This document shows, piece after piece, positions 1 through 9,678 of a stretch of DNA of 64,000 nucleotides (its first letter is position 1; each line of letters starts with the position of its first letter). This DNA is from Rhizobiaceae bacterium MnEN-MB40S (GTDB lineage: Bacteria > Pseudomonadota > Alphaproteobacteria > Rhizobiales > Rhizobiaceae): positions 310,001-374,000 of the forward strand of contig BRLC01000025.1 in assembly GCA_024343425.1 (NCBI GenBank). The letters are read 5' to 3'. Made by a program: the position numbers and the translations under genes. Under the pieces are notes generated by a model. The model searched no databases. It was not told where the DNA came from and saw nothing but the letters and a program-made list of their open reading frames with translations.

Positions 1-2
1 CT

Positions 3-695
3 TTAGGCAGTCAAAGTCCGCACGCCGGACGAACCGGCAATAATGGCAGCGGACGCGATATTGAGAAACAATCCGTGCTCGACGACACCCGGAATGGCGT
101 TCAAGGACTCAGAAAGGGCTTCTGCATCCGGAATACGGCCAAATGATGCATCGAGTATATAGTGTCCACCGTCCGTTTCGAACGGTCCGTCCCGGTCCTG
201 GCGAAGCGCGATCTCGCCCGTCAGGCCAAGCTTTTCTGCCGCGTTGGCGATCGCATTGCGCGTGGCTTCGAGCCCGAACGGCATCGCTTCGATTGGAAGC
301 GGAAAAGCGCCGAGGGTTTCGACCTGTTTGCTTTCGTCTGCTATGACGATCATCTTGCCGGACGCGCACGCCACGATCTTTTCCCGCAGCAAGGCCCCTC
401 CTCCGCCCTTGATCAATCGCAGATCGCCATCGACTTCGTCGGTTCCGTCTATGGTCAGATCGAGCTCCGGCATTTCGTCGAGCGAATAAAGCGGAATGCC
501 AAGTTGAACGCACAGATGGGCGGTTTTTTCGGACGTCGGGACGCCCTTCACTTGAAACCCGCCATCGACCTTTTCAGCAAGAAGATTGACGAATTCCTCG
601 GCCGTAGAACCTGTTCCGATGCCGAGCCGCATGCCGTCCTCGACATAGCTCAGCGCGACCTTCGCCGCCTCGATTTTCAGCGCGCGCGCATCCAT
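3..695 (-). CDS. rpiA: Ribose-5-phosphate isomerase A
   Basis: Interconverts ribose 5-phosphate and ribulose 5-phosphate in the non-oxidative pentose phosphate pathway (cytosol). The 230-residue product has the family length and the RpiA landmarks in order: phosphate loop GTGST at about 27-31, acidic DGTDEVDG at 83-90, and KGGGG at 96-100. The reading frame stays open well upstream, but the ATG at 695 is preferred because the product then begins [12 protein letters not shown], as usual for the family, and a purine-rich AAGGGGAG lies about 10 nt before it. The stop is two bases from the window edge, so the gene is complete. It diverges from the phosphatase gene that starts at 872. Confidence 0.95.
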   Translation of the reverse strand: MDARALKIEAAKVALSYVEDGMRLGIGTGSTAEEFVNLLAEKVDGGFQVKGVPTSEKTAHLCVQLGIPLYSLDEMPELDLTIDGTDEVDGDLRLIKGGGGALLREKIVACASGKMIVIADESKQVETLGAFPLPIEAMPFGLEATRNAIANAAEKLGLTGEIALRQDRDGPFETDGGHYILDASFGRIPDAEALSESLNAIPGVVEHGLFLNIASAAIIAGSSGVRTLTA

Positions 696-871
696 GCGCC
701 ATCCGCTCCCCTTCATTGACCGTGACGGGCTGTTAGCACGTCGCAGACGACAAGCAAAGACGTTATACGGACTGAGCCGTCGAGTTGGATGAAATGACAG
801 GCGGGAGGCCTTGCCTTCGCAGCCGACCTGCCGTAACCAACCACCCATCCCTGCCCAAACCGGAAACTCCA

Positions 872-1567
872 ATGACGCAGCCCCTAGTCATCTTCGATCT
901 GGATGGCACTCTCATCCACACGGCCCCGGATCTGATGGCCAGTCTCAATCATGCGATCGAACCGGCCGACGTTGAACCCGTGCACTATGACGATATGAGC
1001 TTTCTCGTCGGCCGCGGCGCCAGGGTGATGATCCAGCGGGCCCTCGAAATGCGGGAAAGTTCGGTGTCCGCAGAGGAATTCGAAACGCTGTTCGACCGTT
1101 TTCTGGCGTTCTATGCGGAATCGATGCCGGGTGAGTCTGCTCTCTATCCTGGCCTCGACGCCGCAATGTCCCGATTGAGCGAAGCGGGTATGCCAATGGC
1201 GATCTGCACCAACAAACTGGAACATCTGGCAGTGCGGCTGATCGAATGTCTTGGGCTCACGAGTAGTTTCGTGACGATTCTCGGCGGCGACAGCATCGCC
1301 GTTCGCAAACCCGATCCGGAACATATTCTGGAAACGATCCGCAGATCCGGCGCCCAAAAAGCCGTGATGATCGGAGATTCATCGAATGATATCGTCGCCG
1401 CGCGCGAAGCCCGCGTTCCTTCGATCGCGGTGACGTTCGGATATACCGACATACCGGTCGAGCAATTGGGCGCTGATCATATCATCGACCATTTCAATCT
1501 GCTGACGCCGGAACTGGTCAACAGGCTCGTTGACGCAGCGGAAACGAAAGACGCCCTGAGCGCCTGA
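872..1567 (+). CDS. gph: Phosphoglycolate phosphatase (HAD family)
   Basis: HAD-superfamily phosphatase of 231 residues. Its likely role is to hydrolyse 2-phosphoglycolate arising from DNA 3'-end repair or oxygenase side reactions. Motif I DLDGT lies at 9-13 (nucleophile D9, acid/base D11), motif II TNK at 113-115, the lysine of motif III in KPDP at 146-149, and motif IV GDSSND at 168-173. The ATG at 872 is chosen because the upstream in-frame stretch has no family resemblance and motif I then sits close to the N-terminus. It is adjacent to and divergent from rpiA. HAD substrate assignment from sequence is imperfect, so another small phosphoester remains possible. Confidence 0.88.
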   Translation: MTQPLVIFDLDGTLIHTAPDLMASLNHAIEPADVEPVHYDDMSFLVGRGARVMIQRALEMRESSVSAEEFETLFDRFLAFYAESMPGESALYPGLDAAMSRLSEAGMPMAICTNKLEHLAVRLIECLGLTSSFVTILGGDSIAVRKPDPEHILETIRRSGAQKAVMIGDSSNDIVAAREARVPSIAVTFGYTDIPVEQLGADHIIDHFNLLTPELVNRLVDAAETKDALSA

Positions 1568-1840
1568 ACGGAGGCCACCAGGCGCGGCCGTCGATCAGGC
1601 AAAAAACATACAGACCTTTCCTTCTGCGCCAGACCGCCCATATAAGTCGTCAGGCTGCGTCACCGGCCGTGCAAATGGATGCGCCTGCATCCTGCGTTGT
1701 AAAAATCTGAAAACTGGACTAGTAATTTCACAATTTCAGCCATGCGGCCGCTCCGCAAAGGTAGCGTGTCGCGTCCGGCTTTCCGCATCGCAGCCATCCA
1801 TTCGTCTCGATTAAACAATTACATTGAGAGAACGCTATTC

Positions 1841-2095
1841 ATGACTGTCAAACCAGAAATCAAAACCTCGGAAACGTCCAAAATCACATCCACGACACGC
1901 GGAAGCGCCGTAAGATCCATTCGCGAGTCCTTCGGCTACAGCCTTGATGATCTGGCGGTGACCTGTGGTCTGACAACCAGCGACATTGCAAAAATTGAAA
2001 GCGGAGAGGAAACCGATGAAACGCTTCTTCACCGCATTGCAAGCGCCCTCAATCTGCCTGAAGGGGCGCTGACCGGCGAAAACCCTGCAGAATGA
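1841..2095 (+). CDS. Small XRE-type helix-turn-helix protein
   Basis: 84-residue protein with one helix-turn-helix domain of the XRE/Cro type at about 24-76: an 'IRESFGYSLDDLAVTCGLTTSDI' core followed by a recognition-helix-like 'IAKIESGEE' and 'RIASALNLPEGAL'. No other domain is present, so it is either a small DNA-binding regulator or an antitoxin-like protein without a visible toxin partner. The ATG at 1841 is preferred to the upstream in-frame ATG at 1742, because the upstream part looks like untranslated leader sequence. About 270 nt upstream are non-coding and relatively AT-rich near the start. Targets are unknown. Confidence 0.7.
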   Translation: MTVKPEIKTSETSKITSTTRGSAVRSIRESFGYSLDDLAVTCGLTTSDIAKIESGEETDETLLHRIASALNLPEGALTGENPAE

Positions 2096-2147
2096 TGGCG
2101 ACCGGTAGAGCCGACGCTTCAAGCCGTCCCACCGATCAGTTTCGATC

Positions 2148-4028
2148 CTACCCGTTGGCGGCGCGGGACTTGCCGGTTTTCTCCACTGCCTGGCCCAGAT
2201 ATTTGTCGCGTTCATAGGTGTCCGCGAAATATCCGACCTTACCGCTGTCATCCGGCCAGGCGGTAAAATAGGAGATGTAAACCGGCATCTTGACCGGCAC
2301 TTCTTCAGAAAGATTGCGGCCCTGTGATATCTGGGCGGCCACGTGATCGCGCGACTTGCCAAGCACAGCCGCCGCCATGGCGCGGGGGTCCTGCAAGCGG
2401 ATACAGCCGTGGCTGTAGGCCCGCATATCTTTTTCGAAAAGGCTCTTGGCCGGCGTGTCGTGCATGTAAATGGCATGCGAATTCGGGAAAAGGATCTTGA
2501 GTTCGCCGAGCGCATTTTTCGGACCGGGCGGCTGGCGCACATCCACGGGAATCGAATTCGCGCCAACCGAATACCAGTTCACGCTGGCCGATGAAATCCG
2601 ACGCCCCCGTCGGTCCGTGACTTCGTACCCGAGATTGTCGAGATAGTGTGGATTGCCGCGAAGCCGGGGCAGCATTTCGTTGACGATAATCGAACCCGGC
2701 ACGCCCCAGTAGGGATTGTATTCCACCGTTTCGATCTCATCTCTGAAAAAATTGGTCTGGTTGGCCCTCGTTCCGACCACGACGCGCATGGACAACGCCA
2801 CCTTGTCGTTCTCGACATAATCGGCCATGAAGGCGGCCTGATTGATAAAGACGCGGCGCGGACCGAGTTCCTTTGGCAGCCACCGCAGACGCTCCATCGC
2901 CAGTTTCACCATTTCGATCTTGTCGGCGTTCGTCACGCCTTCCATCTTGGCGATGGTGTTGCGACCGACGATCCCGTCGGCGCTCAAACCGTTTTCCTTC
3001 TGGAAATCCTTGACCAGATTGACGAGTTCCGGGGTGTAGACGTCGCTGCCCGAGTTTTCGAACTCGACAAATGTCAGGCTGTGGTTCATCAGCAGGGTAT
3101 CCGAACCTCGAAGCTGTATGGCCTTTATGACATTGGCGAGCTCCGGATTTGACGCTCCGGGTTTCAGGAACGTGCCTTCCGCAATCTCGACATGTTCCTT
3201 CTCGTCGAGTTCCTGCAGGCGGGCGAGTTCCTGCTGCAAAGCCAGGAACTTGTCATTGCGCGGATTGCTGTTCAGCAGATCGCTTTCGATATCCTGGCTG
3301 ACCGAAAGTTTCAGCATCACCGGCTCGAAATCGACGGTGTTGCGTTCCAGGTCGTGATATCCGGACAGCCCGTTGGGATCGACAAGGCCGCGCGTCGCAT
3401 CGAGGATGTAGGTCAGCGCTTTTGCGCTCATGTCCATTTCGAAACGGATCAGTTCGCGTTGTCTCGCCTCCATATCGGACGCATCGTAATCAGAATCGGG
3501 CGGGTCCAGCTGATACATCGCCGGATCGAGACCAACTTCGTCGGCGCGCGCCATGGTTTCGAGCGCCTCGCGCGCCCTGTCGTTGGCCTGATCGTCGGAA
3601 ACCCAGATCAAACCGGAATTGTTTTTGTAGTAATCAACAATCGCTTCGCCCACTTCCGGAAAGACCGTAACCCGATAACCATCGAGATTTTGACGGCTCT
3701 CCTGCATGGGATCGACGGATGGCGGCCGATGCATCGGATGAAGTTCGGCGGGATCAGCATTGGCCAGCACGCTCAGATCCATCGCCTTCATCGCATCCGG
3801 TTTGTAGTTGTAGTAGCGCGGAGAACTGACTTTTACCGTCGGTGTAGAAGCTGCCTGTCGACGCTGAATTTCGACCTGGCGCTGTTGACGCAACTGTTGG
3901 CGGCGCTCACGCCGCTCCTTGTTGCGAAAAATATTCCATATGCCGTTTTCCGCCTTGACGGGCTGTGTCGTCGGCAAAACCAGACCTACCGCCAACGTAA
4001 TAATCAGCGCCGTTACGATCACACGCAT
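2148..4028 (-). CDS. Periplasmic L,D-transpeptidase (YcbB/LdtD type)
   Basis: Cell-wall enzyme of 626 residues, expected to form 3-3 peptidoglycan cross-links or attach proteins to peptidoglycan. It has an N-terminal signal peptide (about 1-26, MRVIVTALIITLAVGLVLP...KAENG), then a basic Gln/Arg-rich linker. A large middle region of the YcbB scaffold type contains a peptidoglycan-binding repeat ('LVNLVKDFQKENGLSADGIVG'). The C-terminal YkuD catalytic domain has His in 'SHAIYMHD' and the SHGC motif at about 539-542 (nucleophile Cys542). Length and architecture match the large YcbB class, not the short ErfK class. It is transcribed alone on the minus strand, and about 250 nt of promoter-containing spacer separates it from ada. 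Confidence 0.9.
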   Translation of the reverse strand: MRVIVTALIITLAVGLVLPTTQPVKAENGIWNIFRNKERRERRQQLRQQRQVEIQRRQAASTPTVKVSSPRYYNYKPDAMKAMDLSVLANADPAELHPMHRPPSVDPMQESRQNLDGYRVTVFPEVGEAIVDYYKNNSGLIWVSDDQANDRAREALETMARADEVGLDPAMYQLDPPDSDYDASDMEARQRELIRFEMDMSAKALTYILDATRGLVDPNGLSGYHDLERNTVDFEPVMLKLSVSQDIESDLLNSNPRNDKFLALQQELARLQELDEKEHVEIAEGTFLKPGASNPELANVIKAIQLRGSDTLLMNHSLTFVEFENSGSDVYTPELVNLVKDFQKENGLSADGIVGRNTIAKMEGVTNADKIEMVKLAMERLRWLPKELGPRRVFINQAAFMADYVENDKVALSMRVVVGTRANQTNFFRDEIETVEYNPYWGVPGSIIVNEMLPRLRGNPHYLDNLGYEVTDRRGRRISSASVNWYSVGANSIPVDVRQPPGPKNALGELKILFPNSHAIYMHDTPAKSLFEKDMRAYSHGCIRLQDPRAMAAAVLGKSRDHVAAQISQGRNLSEEVPVKMPVYISYFTAWPDDSGKVGYFADTYERDKYLGQAVEKTGKSRAANG

Positions 4029-4278
4029 ATCAGTCTCCGTTGTTCATCCCGCACAAGAACGAATGAATGAAAGATGCGTTCCCACCCGCGTTCTCCGGAA
4101 ACATAGCTACGGCGTGCCAGCCATGCCATGCAATATAAGCATGGTCAAAAATAGTAAAATTGGGGCTATCTCATGAAAAATTGATTGCAACTGAGGTAAT
4201 CAAGCACCACCCATTCGCCCGATGGCCCGGAGCTGACGGTCAGGATCGGGAAAAGATCAGGCGACGGGAATCACTGTT

Positions 4279-5367
4279 TCATTCCGCCGCCAGGGCATGT
4301 TCACGGGTCAGCAAAGCTTCCTTCCGTTCAATTCCCCACCGATAACCCGAAATGCGACCGTCCGTCCGCACAACCCGATGACATGGTATCGCCATGGCCA
4401 CCGGATTGGACCGGCAGGCAGAGCCGACGGCCCGCTGCGCCCCGGGTTGACCGATCGCCGCAGCAATGTCCGCGTAGCTTGCCGTCGCGCCGACGGGTAT
4501 AGCTTTGAGCGCAGCCCAGACTTTTTCCTGAAAGGCCGTGCCGCGAATATCCAGCGGGAGATCGAGCGAACCTTCGGGCCTCTCGACATGCCCGACGACG
4601 CGGGCGACAAGTTCCTCGAAATCCTTGTCCGCGCCGACGAGTCGCGCCTTGCCGAAACGGTCCTGCAGGCGAGTGACAAGAATTTCGGGATCGTCGGCGA
4701 ACTCGATCGAACACACGCCTTTATCCGTGGCGGCGACCAGTATCGAACCGAGCGAGCATTCTCCGACTGCAAACCGTATTTCGGCGTCGCGCCCTCCGTC
4801 GCGGAATTGGCGAGGCTGCATGCCCAGCCGGTTCGCCGCTTCATCGTAGAATCGACTGCTCGCATTGTAGCCGGCGTCATAGATCGCCGCGGTCACGGAA
4901 GCGCCGGAGGCCAGATTGCCCCGCATCCGTTCGGCCCTTGTCGCCGCCGCATAGGCCTTGGGCGTTATGCCTGTCGCAGCCTTGAACTTGCGATGGAAAT
5001 GAAACTTGCTCATGCCGGCCTCTCTGGCGAGGTCGTCGAGGTCGGGGATTTCGACGCTCTCTTCGATCAATCGGCAAGCCGCCTCGATCGCATCCTGTTT
5101 GCGATCAACTGCCAAGGAAAGCGGATCACAACGTTTGCATGGACGAAACCCGTCTTTCCGGGCTTCAGCCGGATCTTCGTAGAACCGCACATTCTTGCGC
5201 AAGCCCTTTCTCGAGGGGCATGACGGCCGGCAAAACACGCCCGTGGTGACGACCGCATAGACGAAACGTCCGTCAGCGGATTGATCGCGGTTCAGGACCG
5301 CCTCCCAGTGGGCGTCGTCGTTGTCGATTGACGGATTGTTCTTCATCGGCGTCGTCAGGTCCAGCAT
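4279..5367 (-). CDS. ada: Ada: methylphosphotriester sensor/O6-methylguanine-DNA methyltransferase
   Basis: Bifunctional adaptive-response protein of 362 residues. The N-terminal zinc domain has the four cysteines C46, C50, C77 and C80 (CRPSC...CKRC); in E. coli Ada the first of these accepts the methyl group from phosphotriesters and turns the protein into an activator. An AraC-type DNA-binding domain follows at about 90-185. The C-terminal methyltransferase domain carries PCHRVV with acceptor Cys at about 329. The start at 5367 has a GAGGA sequence 7 nt upstream; an ATG seven codons downstream would match the E. coli numbering almost as well. A 26-bp inverted repeat lies directly upstream (5377-5402). 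Confidence 0.94.
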   Translation of the reverse strand: MLDLTTPMKNNPSIDNDDAHWEAVLNRDQSADGRFVYAVVTTGVFCRPSCPSRKGLRKNVRFYEDPAEARKDGFRPCKRCDPLSLAVDRKQDAIEAACRLIEESVEIPDLDDLAREAGMSKFHFHRKFKAATGITPKAYAAATRAERMRGNLASGASVTAAIYDAGYNASSRFYDEAANRLGMQPRQFRDGGRDAEIRFAVGECSLGSILVAATDKGVCSIEFADDPEILVTRLQDRFGKARLVGADKDFEELVARVVGHVERPEGSLDLPLDIRGTAFQEKVWAALKAIPVGATASYADIAAAIGQPGAQRAVGSACRSNPVAMAIPCHRVVRTDGRISGYRWGIERKEALLTREHALAAE

Positions 5368-5376
5368 TGTCCTGTC

Positions 5377-5402
5377 CTCGAAAATAATGGATCGATTTCG
5401 AG
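5377..5402. promoter_or_regulatory. Inverted repeat upstream of ada
   Basis: CTCGAAA (5377-5383) and TTTCGAG (5396-5402) are perfect 7-nt inverted arms with a 12-nt spacer, ending 10 nt before the ada start. The position suits an operator or a 5'-leader hairpin. It does not resemble the E. coli Ada box, so the binding factor is unknown and chance is possible. Confidence 0.3.
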
Positions 5403-5622
5403 CAGCAAGCTACTCCGAACGGTAGAAACGCACACTCCGGTTCTTGCCATCGAATCCGGATCTTCAATTTTCTGCCCTGCCTTGAAAAAATACCATTCTC
5501 CCTATCTCAATATCGGTAGTAACGTTGTAGTAATGTCGTCAATCCTGAGTTTTACTATTCTCGAAGCCCGGATTGGCATCCGATCTGAAACGCTGAAACG
5601 CAACTTCATCAGAGGGAATGAA

Positions 5623-6147
5623 ATGAAGCTATTTCAAATCACATGCGCCGCACTGTTCGTCACCGCAGGCACGATGACCGTTACACCGGTGTTTTCCGCC
5701 GGAAACAGCGGCAACACCTGCAATTCCGGCTATGTCTGGGATGAGACGGCCAAGAAATGCGTCAGGAAGAATTCCGAAAATGAAATGGAGTACCGGTTTC
5801 AGCAAGGTCGCGATTTCGCAAACGCCGGCCAGTATGAGAAAGCCATCGAGGTGCTGCAGACTGCAGACGCCAGCGACAAGCGCGTCCTGAACTACCTCGG
5901 CTTCTCCAACCGGAAGCTTGGCCGCGTCGACGTCGGCATGGAATATTACAGGCAGGCGATGGAGATCGATCCCGAATATACGCTCGTGCGCGAGTATTAC
6001 GGTGAAGCCCTTCTTCAGAAAGGCGACCTGAAAGGCGCGCTACAACAGCTGGCGACGATCCAGAAGCTCTGCAGCAGCCGCGAATGCGGCGAATACCAGC
6101 AGCTCTCCGGACATATCGCGAAATACATCCGGGACACCGAAAGCTGA
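5623..6147 (+). CDS. Secreted TPR-repeat protein
   Basis: 174-residue protein with a signal peptide (about 1-24, ending near VFSAGN) and a short Cys pair ('CNSGYVWDETAKKC'). At least two, probably three, tetratricopeptide units follow: 'GRDFANAGQYEKAIEVLQTA', 'YLGFSNRKLGRVDVGMEYYRQAMEIDP' and 'YGEALLQKGDLKGALQQLATIQ'. A second Cys pair lies near 'KLCSSRECGEY'. It is probably a periplasmic protein-protein interaction module. The start at 5623 follows an AGAGGGA sequence and gives a clean signal peptide; the longer in-frame ORF does not. A strong terminator hairpin follows it, so it is likely monocistronic. Its specific role cannot be read from the sequence. Confidence 0.8.
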   Translation: MKLFQITCAALFVTAGTMTVTPVFSAGNSGNTCNSGYVWDETAKKCVRKNSENEMEYRFQQGRDFANAGQYEKAIEVLQTADASDKRVLNYLGFSNRKLGRVDVGMEYYRQAMEIDPEYTLVREYYGEALLQKGDLKGALQQLATIQKLCSSRECGEYQQLSGHIAKYIRDTES

Positions 6148-6174
6148 CGGTTCCAGAGCAGAGAAGCAATGTCC

Positions 6175-6204
6175 AACCGGCCGCGAAAGCGGCCGGTTTT
6201 GTTT
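6175..6204 (+). terminator. Rho-independent terminator
   Basis: A perfect GC-rich stem CCGGCCGC / GCGGCCGG (6177-6184 and 6189-6196, extended by an AA/TT pair on each side) closes a GAAA tetraloop. TTTTGTTT follows at 6197-6204. It lies 28 nt after the TPR gene stop and ahead of the fumarase promoter. Confidence 0.85.
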
Positions 6205-6305
6205 CGAACGATTATAATTGACGTTGCCGCCGGCCCCCAATAATTAGATGCCAACCGATCAAGGAGCCTCCTGCTGTGCTCCGGCGATAACGAAAGGTTG
6301 GATGA

Positions 6306-7925
6306 ATGTCAGATGTGGCGGCCGCCGAGTTGTTCCCCCTGAACACGGACGAAACTCCCTACCGAAAACTGACCTCCGACTTCGTGACCGTGGACAGTTT
6401 CAAGGGACAGGAGATCCTGACCGTCGCCGAAGAAGGCATTCGCATGCTGACCGAAGCTGCTTTCGCGGACATCAATCACCTCCTCCGGCCGGCCCACCTC
6501 AAGCAGCTTGCCTCGATACTCAACGACCCGGAGGCCACGGAAAACGACAAGTTCGTGGCTTATGACCTTCTGAAAAACGCGAATATCGCCGCCGGCGGCA
6601 TTCTGCCCATGTGTCAGGACACGGGCACGGCTATCATCATGGCGAAGAAGGGACGCCGCGTCTGGACCGAAGGCGGCGACCACGCAGCGCTCGCAAAAGG
6701 CGTCCTCGACGCCTACGAACACAAGAACCTGCGCTATTCCCAACTTGCCCCGATCGCCATGTTCGAGGAAAAGAACACGCGCAACAACCTGCCGGCGCAG
6801 ATCGATATCTATGAAGAGGGCGATGACGCCTACAAGTTCCTGTTCGTGGCCAAGGGCGGCGGCTCTGCCAACAAGACCTTCCTGTACCAGGGCACGCCTT
6901 CGCTGCTGACCCATGATCGCCTGATCGAATTTCTGAAGGAAAAGATCCTGACGCTGGGGACCGCGGCCTGCCCGCCCTATCACCTGGCGATCGTCATCGG
7001 CGGCACGTCCGCGGAAATGAATCTGAAAACCGTCAAGCTTGCCTCCACCAAATATCTCGACGGATTGCCGACGCAGGGCTCGGAGGACGGACATGCTTTC
7101 CGCGATCTGGAGATGGAAGCCGAGGTTCACAAGCTGACGCAGCAGATGGGCGTCGGCGCACAGTTCGGCGGCAAATATTTCTGCCATGACGTGCGCGTGA
7201 TCCGCCTGCCCCGCCACGGCGCCTCGTTGCCGATCGGCTTGGGCGTATCATGTTCCGCGGACCGGCAAGCCAAGGGAAAGATCACGAAAGACGGCGTATT
7301 TCTCGAGGAACTGGAGACCAATCCGGCAAAGTACATGCCGGAAATCGACGAAGACAGCCTGACGGACAATGTGGTGCATGTCGACCTCAACCGGCCGATG
7401 AATCAGATCCTGAAGGAACTCTCGCAATACCCGATAAAGACTCGCCTTTCCTTGAACGGCACGATCATCGTCGCGCGTGACCTCGCCCATTCGAAAATCC
7501 GCGAGCGTCTCGAAAACGGCGAAGCGATGCCGGATTATTTCAAGGATCATCCGATCTATTACGCCGGTCCGGCCAAGACGCCGACAGGCTACGCTTCCGG
7601 ATCCTTCGGCCCCACCACGGCCGGACGCATGGACAGCTATGTCGACCAGTTCCAGTCCTTCGGCGGATCGATGATCATGCTCGCCAAGGGCAATCGTTCG
7701 AAGGCGGTGCGCGACGCCTGCGGGCGCCATGGCGGATTTTACCTCGGATCGATCGGCGGCCCGGCGGCGCGGCTCGCCCAGGATTGCATCAAGAGCGTCG
7801 AGGTCGTCGAATATCCCGAACTCGGGATGGAGGCGATCTGGAAGATCGAGGTCGAGAACTTCCCGGCCTTCATCGTCATCGACGACAAGGGCAACGACTT
7901 CTTCCAGGCGCTCAATCTCGGATGA
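6306..7925 (+). CDS. fumA: Class I (iron-sulfur) fumarate hydratase
   Basis: TCA-cycle enzyme catalysing fumarate to L-malate with an oxygen-sensitive [4Fe-4S] cluster. The 539-residue protein carries both halves of the class I family: an N-terminal alpha-type domain and a C-terminal beta-type domain ('[23 protein letters not shown]...[13 protein letters not shown]'). Candidate cluster cysteines are C103 (MCQDTG), C222 (AACPPYH) and C316 (SCSAD), almost the spacing of E. coli FumA. The ATG at 6306 gives a normal N-terminus. The stop overlaps the next start by 4 nt (ATGA), so the DUF2332 gene is translationally coupled. Tartrate dehydratase is a relative, but length and motifs fit fumarase. 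Confidence 0.94.
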   Translation: MSDVAAAELFPLNTDETPYRKLTSDFVTVDSFKGQEILTVAEEGIRMLTEAAFADINHLLRPAHLKQLASILNDPEATENDKFVAYDLLKNANIAAGGILPMCQDTGTAIIMAKKGRRVWTEGGDHAALAKGVLDAYEHKNLRYSQLAPIAMFEEKNTRNNLPAQIDIYEEGDDAYKFLFVAKGGGSANKTFLYQGTPSLLTHDRLIEFLKEKILTLGTAACPPYHLAIVIGGTSAEMNLKTVKLASTKYLDGLPTQGSEDGHAFRDLEMEAEVHKLTQQMGVGAQFGGKYFCHDVRVIRLPRHGASLPIGLGVSCSADRQAKGKITKDGVFLEELETNPAKYMPEIDEDSLTDNVVHVDLNRPMNQILKELSQYPIKTRLSLNGTIIVARDLAHSKIRERLENGEAMPDYFKDHPIYYAGPAKTPTGYASGSFGPTTAGRMDSYVDQFQSFGGSMIMLAKGNRSKAVRDACGRHGGFYLGSIGGPAARLAQDCIKSVEVVEYPELGMEAIWKIEVENFPAFIVIDDKGNDFFQALNLG

Positions 7926-8983
7926 CGCCGGTTCGCCTGCCTGAGCGGGTCAACGCAGCCTTCCTGTCGCAGGCCGAGTCCTGCGAGAAACTCGGCTCGC
8001 CTTTCACCGCGCTATTGTTGAGAAGCATCGCCGAACACGGCCTGCCCGACACGCCCGTGCGCCAGCGTCTGGCGACCTGGGAAGGCGACATCTCCGGCAG
8101 CGGAGATTCCGTTCCCTTGAGACTGGCCGGCACGCTCCACCAGATGGTGATTCGAAACCTCGACGCCGATCTCGCCACAATCTATCCACCGCATGGACCA
8201 ATGCCCGCCCCCTCTTTTGTCGCTGACACTGTCGGCCAGGCCATTGTGCGACATCAGACCTTCGTCGACCGCTGCCTGGACAGCCCGCCCCAGACGAATG
8301 AAATTCGCAGGTCCAGCGCAATCTACCCTGCGCTGCTGAGAATTGCGGCGCAAACGGGTTTGCCGATGCGGCTGTCGGAAGTGGGCGCGAGCGCCGGCCT
8401 CAATCTGCTCATGGACCGGTTCCATTACAGATTCGGCGACGTGGCGTACGGAGAGACGGGTTCGTCAGTCCGCCTCGAACCGGAATGGAAAGGCGGCTTG
8501 CCGCAGGCGCTTGATCTCCAGATCGTCGACAGACGCGGATGCGACCTGAGACCTTTCGACCTGACGTCGGAAGACGACCGGATCCGGTTGCGGTCCTATA
8601 CCTGGCCCGATCAGCAAGACAGGCTCGATCGCCTCGACGCAGCTATTGAATTGGCGCGCGGAAACCCCTTTGTGGTGGATCGCGCCGACGCCGTCGAGTG
8701 GCTTGAGGAGCGTCTTCACACGCGCCCCGCCGGACGCGCCGACGTGGTCTTCAATACCATCGCCTGGCAGTACTTGCCGGACGAAGCCAGGAAGAAGGGC
8801 GGCGCCGTGGTGGAAAAGGCCGGCCGAAAAGCGGGACCGGACTCTCCCCTGTTCTGGGTGTCCATGGAGGCCGACGGGGCGCGCCCCGGCGCTCTCATTC
8901 AGATGATCGAATGGCCAGGCGCGCGAACGACGCGGCTCGGACGCGTCGATTTCCACGGACGCTGGGTCGACTGGCGCGCCTGA
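7922..8983 (+). CDS. DUF2332 family protein
   Basis: 353-residue cytosolic protein of the DUF2332 family (function not established). Recognisable segments include the N-terminal helical part '[21 protein letters not shown]', '[21 protein letters not shown]', which resembles a methyltransferase-like glycine motif, and '[13 protein letters not shown]' near the C-terminus. The glycine-rich motif hints at a Rossmann/SAM-binding fold, but this is inference. The start is the ATG that overlaps the fumarase stop (ATGA); the longer in-frame extension lies entirely within the fumarase gene. The coupling implies co-expression with fumarase. Confidence 0.8.
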   Translation: MTPVRLPERVNAAFLSQAESCEKLGSPFTALLLRSIAEHGLPDTPVRQRLATWEGDISGSGDSVPLRLAGTLHQMVIRNLDADLATIYPPHGPMPAPSFVADTVGQAIVRHQTFVDRCLDSPPQTNEIRRSSAIYPALLRIAAQTGLPMRLSEVGASAGLNLLMDRFHYRFGDVAYGETGSSVRLEPEWKGGLPQALDLQIVDRRGCDLRPFDLTSEDDRIRLRSYTWPDQQDRLDRLDAAIELARGNPFVVDRADAVEWLEERLHTRPAGRADVVFNTIAWQYLPDEARKKGGAVVEKAGRKAGPDSPLFWVSMEADGARPGALIQMIEWPGARTTRLGRVDFHGRWVDWRA

Positions 8984-8989
8984 CAGCGA

Positions 8990-9601
8990 TCACCACATCG
9001 TCTTGGCGGCCCGGCCGGGCCATTCCTCGTCATAGGCCTTGCCGTCAATCTCTCCCGAAGACATGGACCCGATGATGTCTCCGGCGCTCGGCAAGGTCTT
9101 CGCATCGACCTGTTGCGCCGGATCCCAGAGTTTGGAGCGGACGATGGCGCGCGCGCACTGGAAGTAGATTTCATCGATTGTGATGACAATCACGCTGCGC
9201 GGCGCCTTTTCCTGCACTGCGAAACTGTCGAGCAGTGACGATTCGACGCTGATCTGCGCCCGGCCGTTCACCCTGAGCGCGTTGCCGCTTCCGGGAACCA
9301 GAAACATCAGCGCCACCCGCGAATCGCGCACGATATTCCTGAGTGAATCGATTCGATTGTTGCCGCGCCGATCGGGCAGGAGCAGCGTCTTTTCATCGCC
9401 AATCCTCACAAAACCGCTCAGATCACCGCGGGGCGAGCAATCCAGCCCCTCTGGCCCTGCGGTCGCAAGAGCGCAAAAGGGCGAGGCTTCAAGGATGCGC
9501 GCATATTGCGGCGTCATCCGGCTGGCGACCTTGACCAGTGAGGTTTTTTGCGGAAGCCCGTAAATCGCTTCCAGTTGCTCGACGGTTTCTATGATCGACA
9601 T
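8990..9601 (-). CDS. Pyridoxamine 5'-phosphate oxidase-family FMN-binding protein
   Basis: 203-residue protein of the PNPOx-like split-barrel superfamily, in the MSMEG_1061-type subgroup. It has the family order: an N-terminal helix, 'FCALATAGPEGLDCSPRGD' (first barrel strands), 'LLLPDRRGNNRIDSLRNIV' (flavin phosphate-contact region), 'VALMFLVPGSGNALRVNGRA', and the C-terminal 'IVITIDEIYFQCARAIVRSKLW'. It probably binds FMN or F420-like flavin and reduces an unknown substrate; it is not the vitamin B6 oxidase. The start at 9601 is chosen for the CCGGAGA ribosome site; an ATG five codons upstream is possible. It converges on the DUF2332 gene with only 6 nt between. Confidence 0.82.
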   Translation of the reverse strand: MSIIETVEQLEAIYGLPQKTSLVKVASRMTPQYARILEASPFCALATAGPEGLDCSPRGDLSGFVRIGDEKTLLLPDRRGNNRIDSLRNIVRDSRVALMFLVPGSGNALRVNGRAQISVESSLLDSFAVQEKAPRSVIVITIDEIYFQCARAIVRSKLWDPAQQVDAKTLPSAGDIIGSMSSGEIDGKAYDEEWPGRAAKTMW

Positions 9602-9678
9602 GCAGTCTCCGGTCATCTTCCTGAAATGCCCGGAGCATTGTCACATGAATGTCACGGTATTGCGACAGCCGCTTTCTC

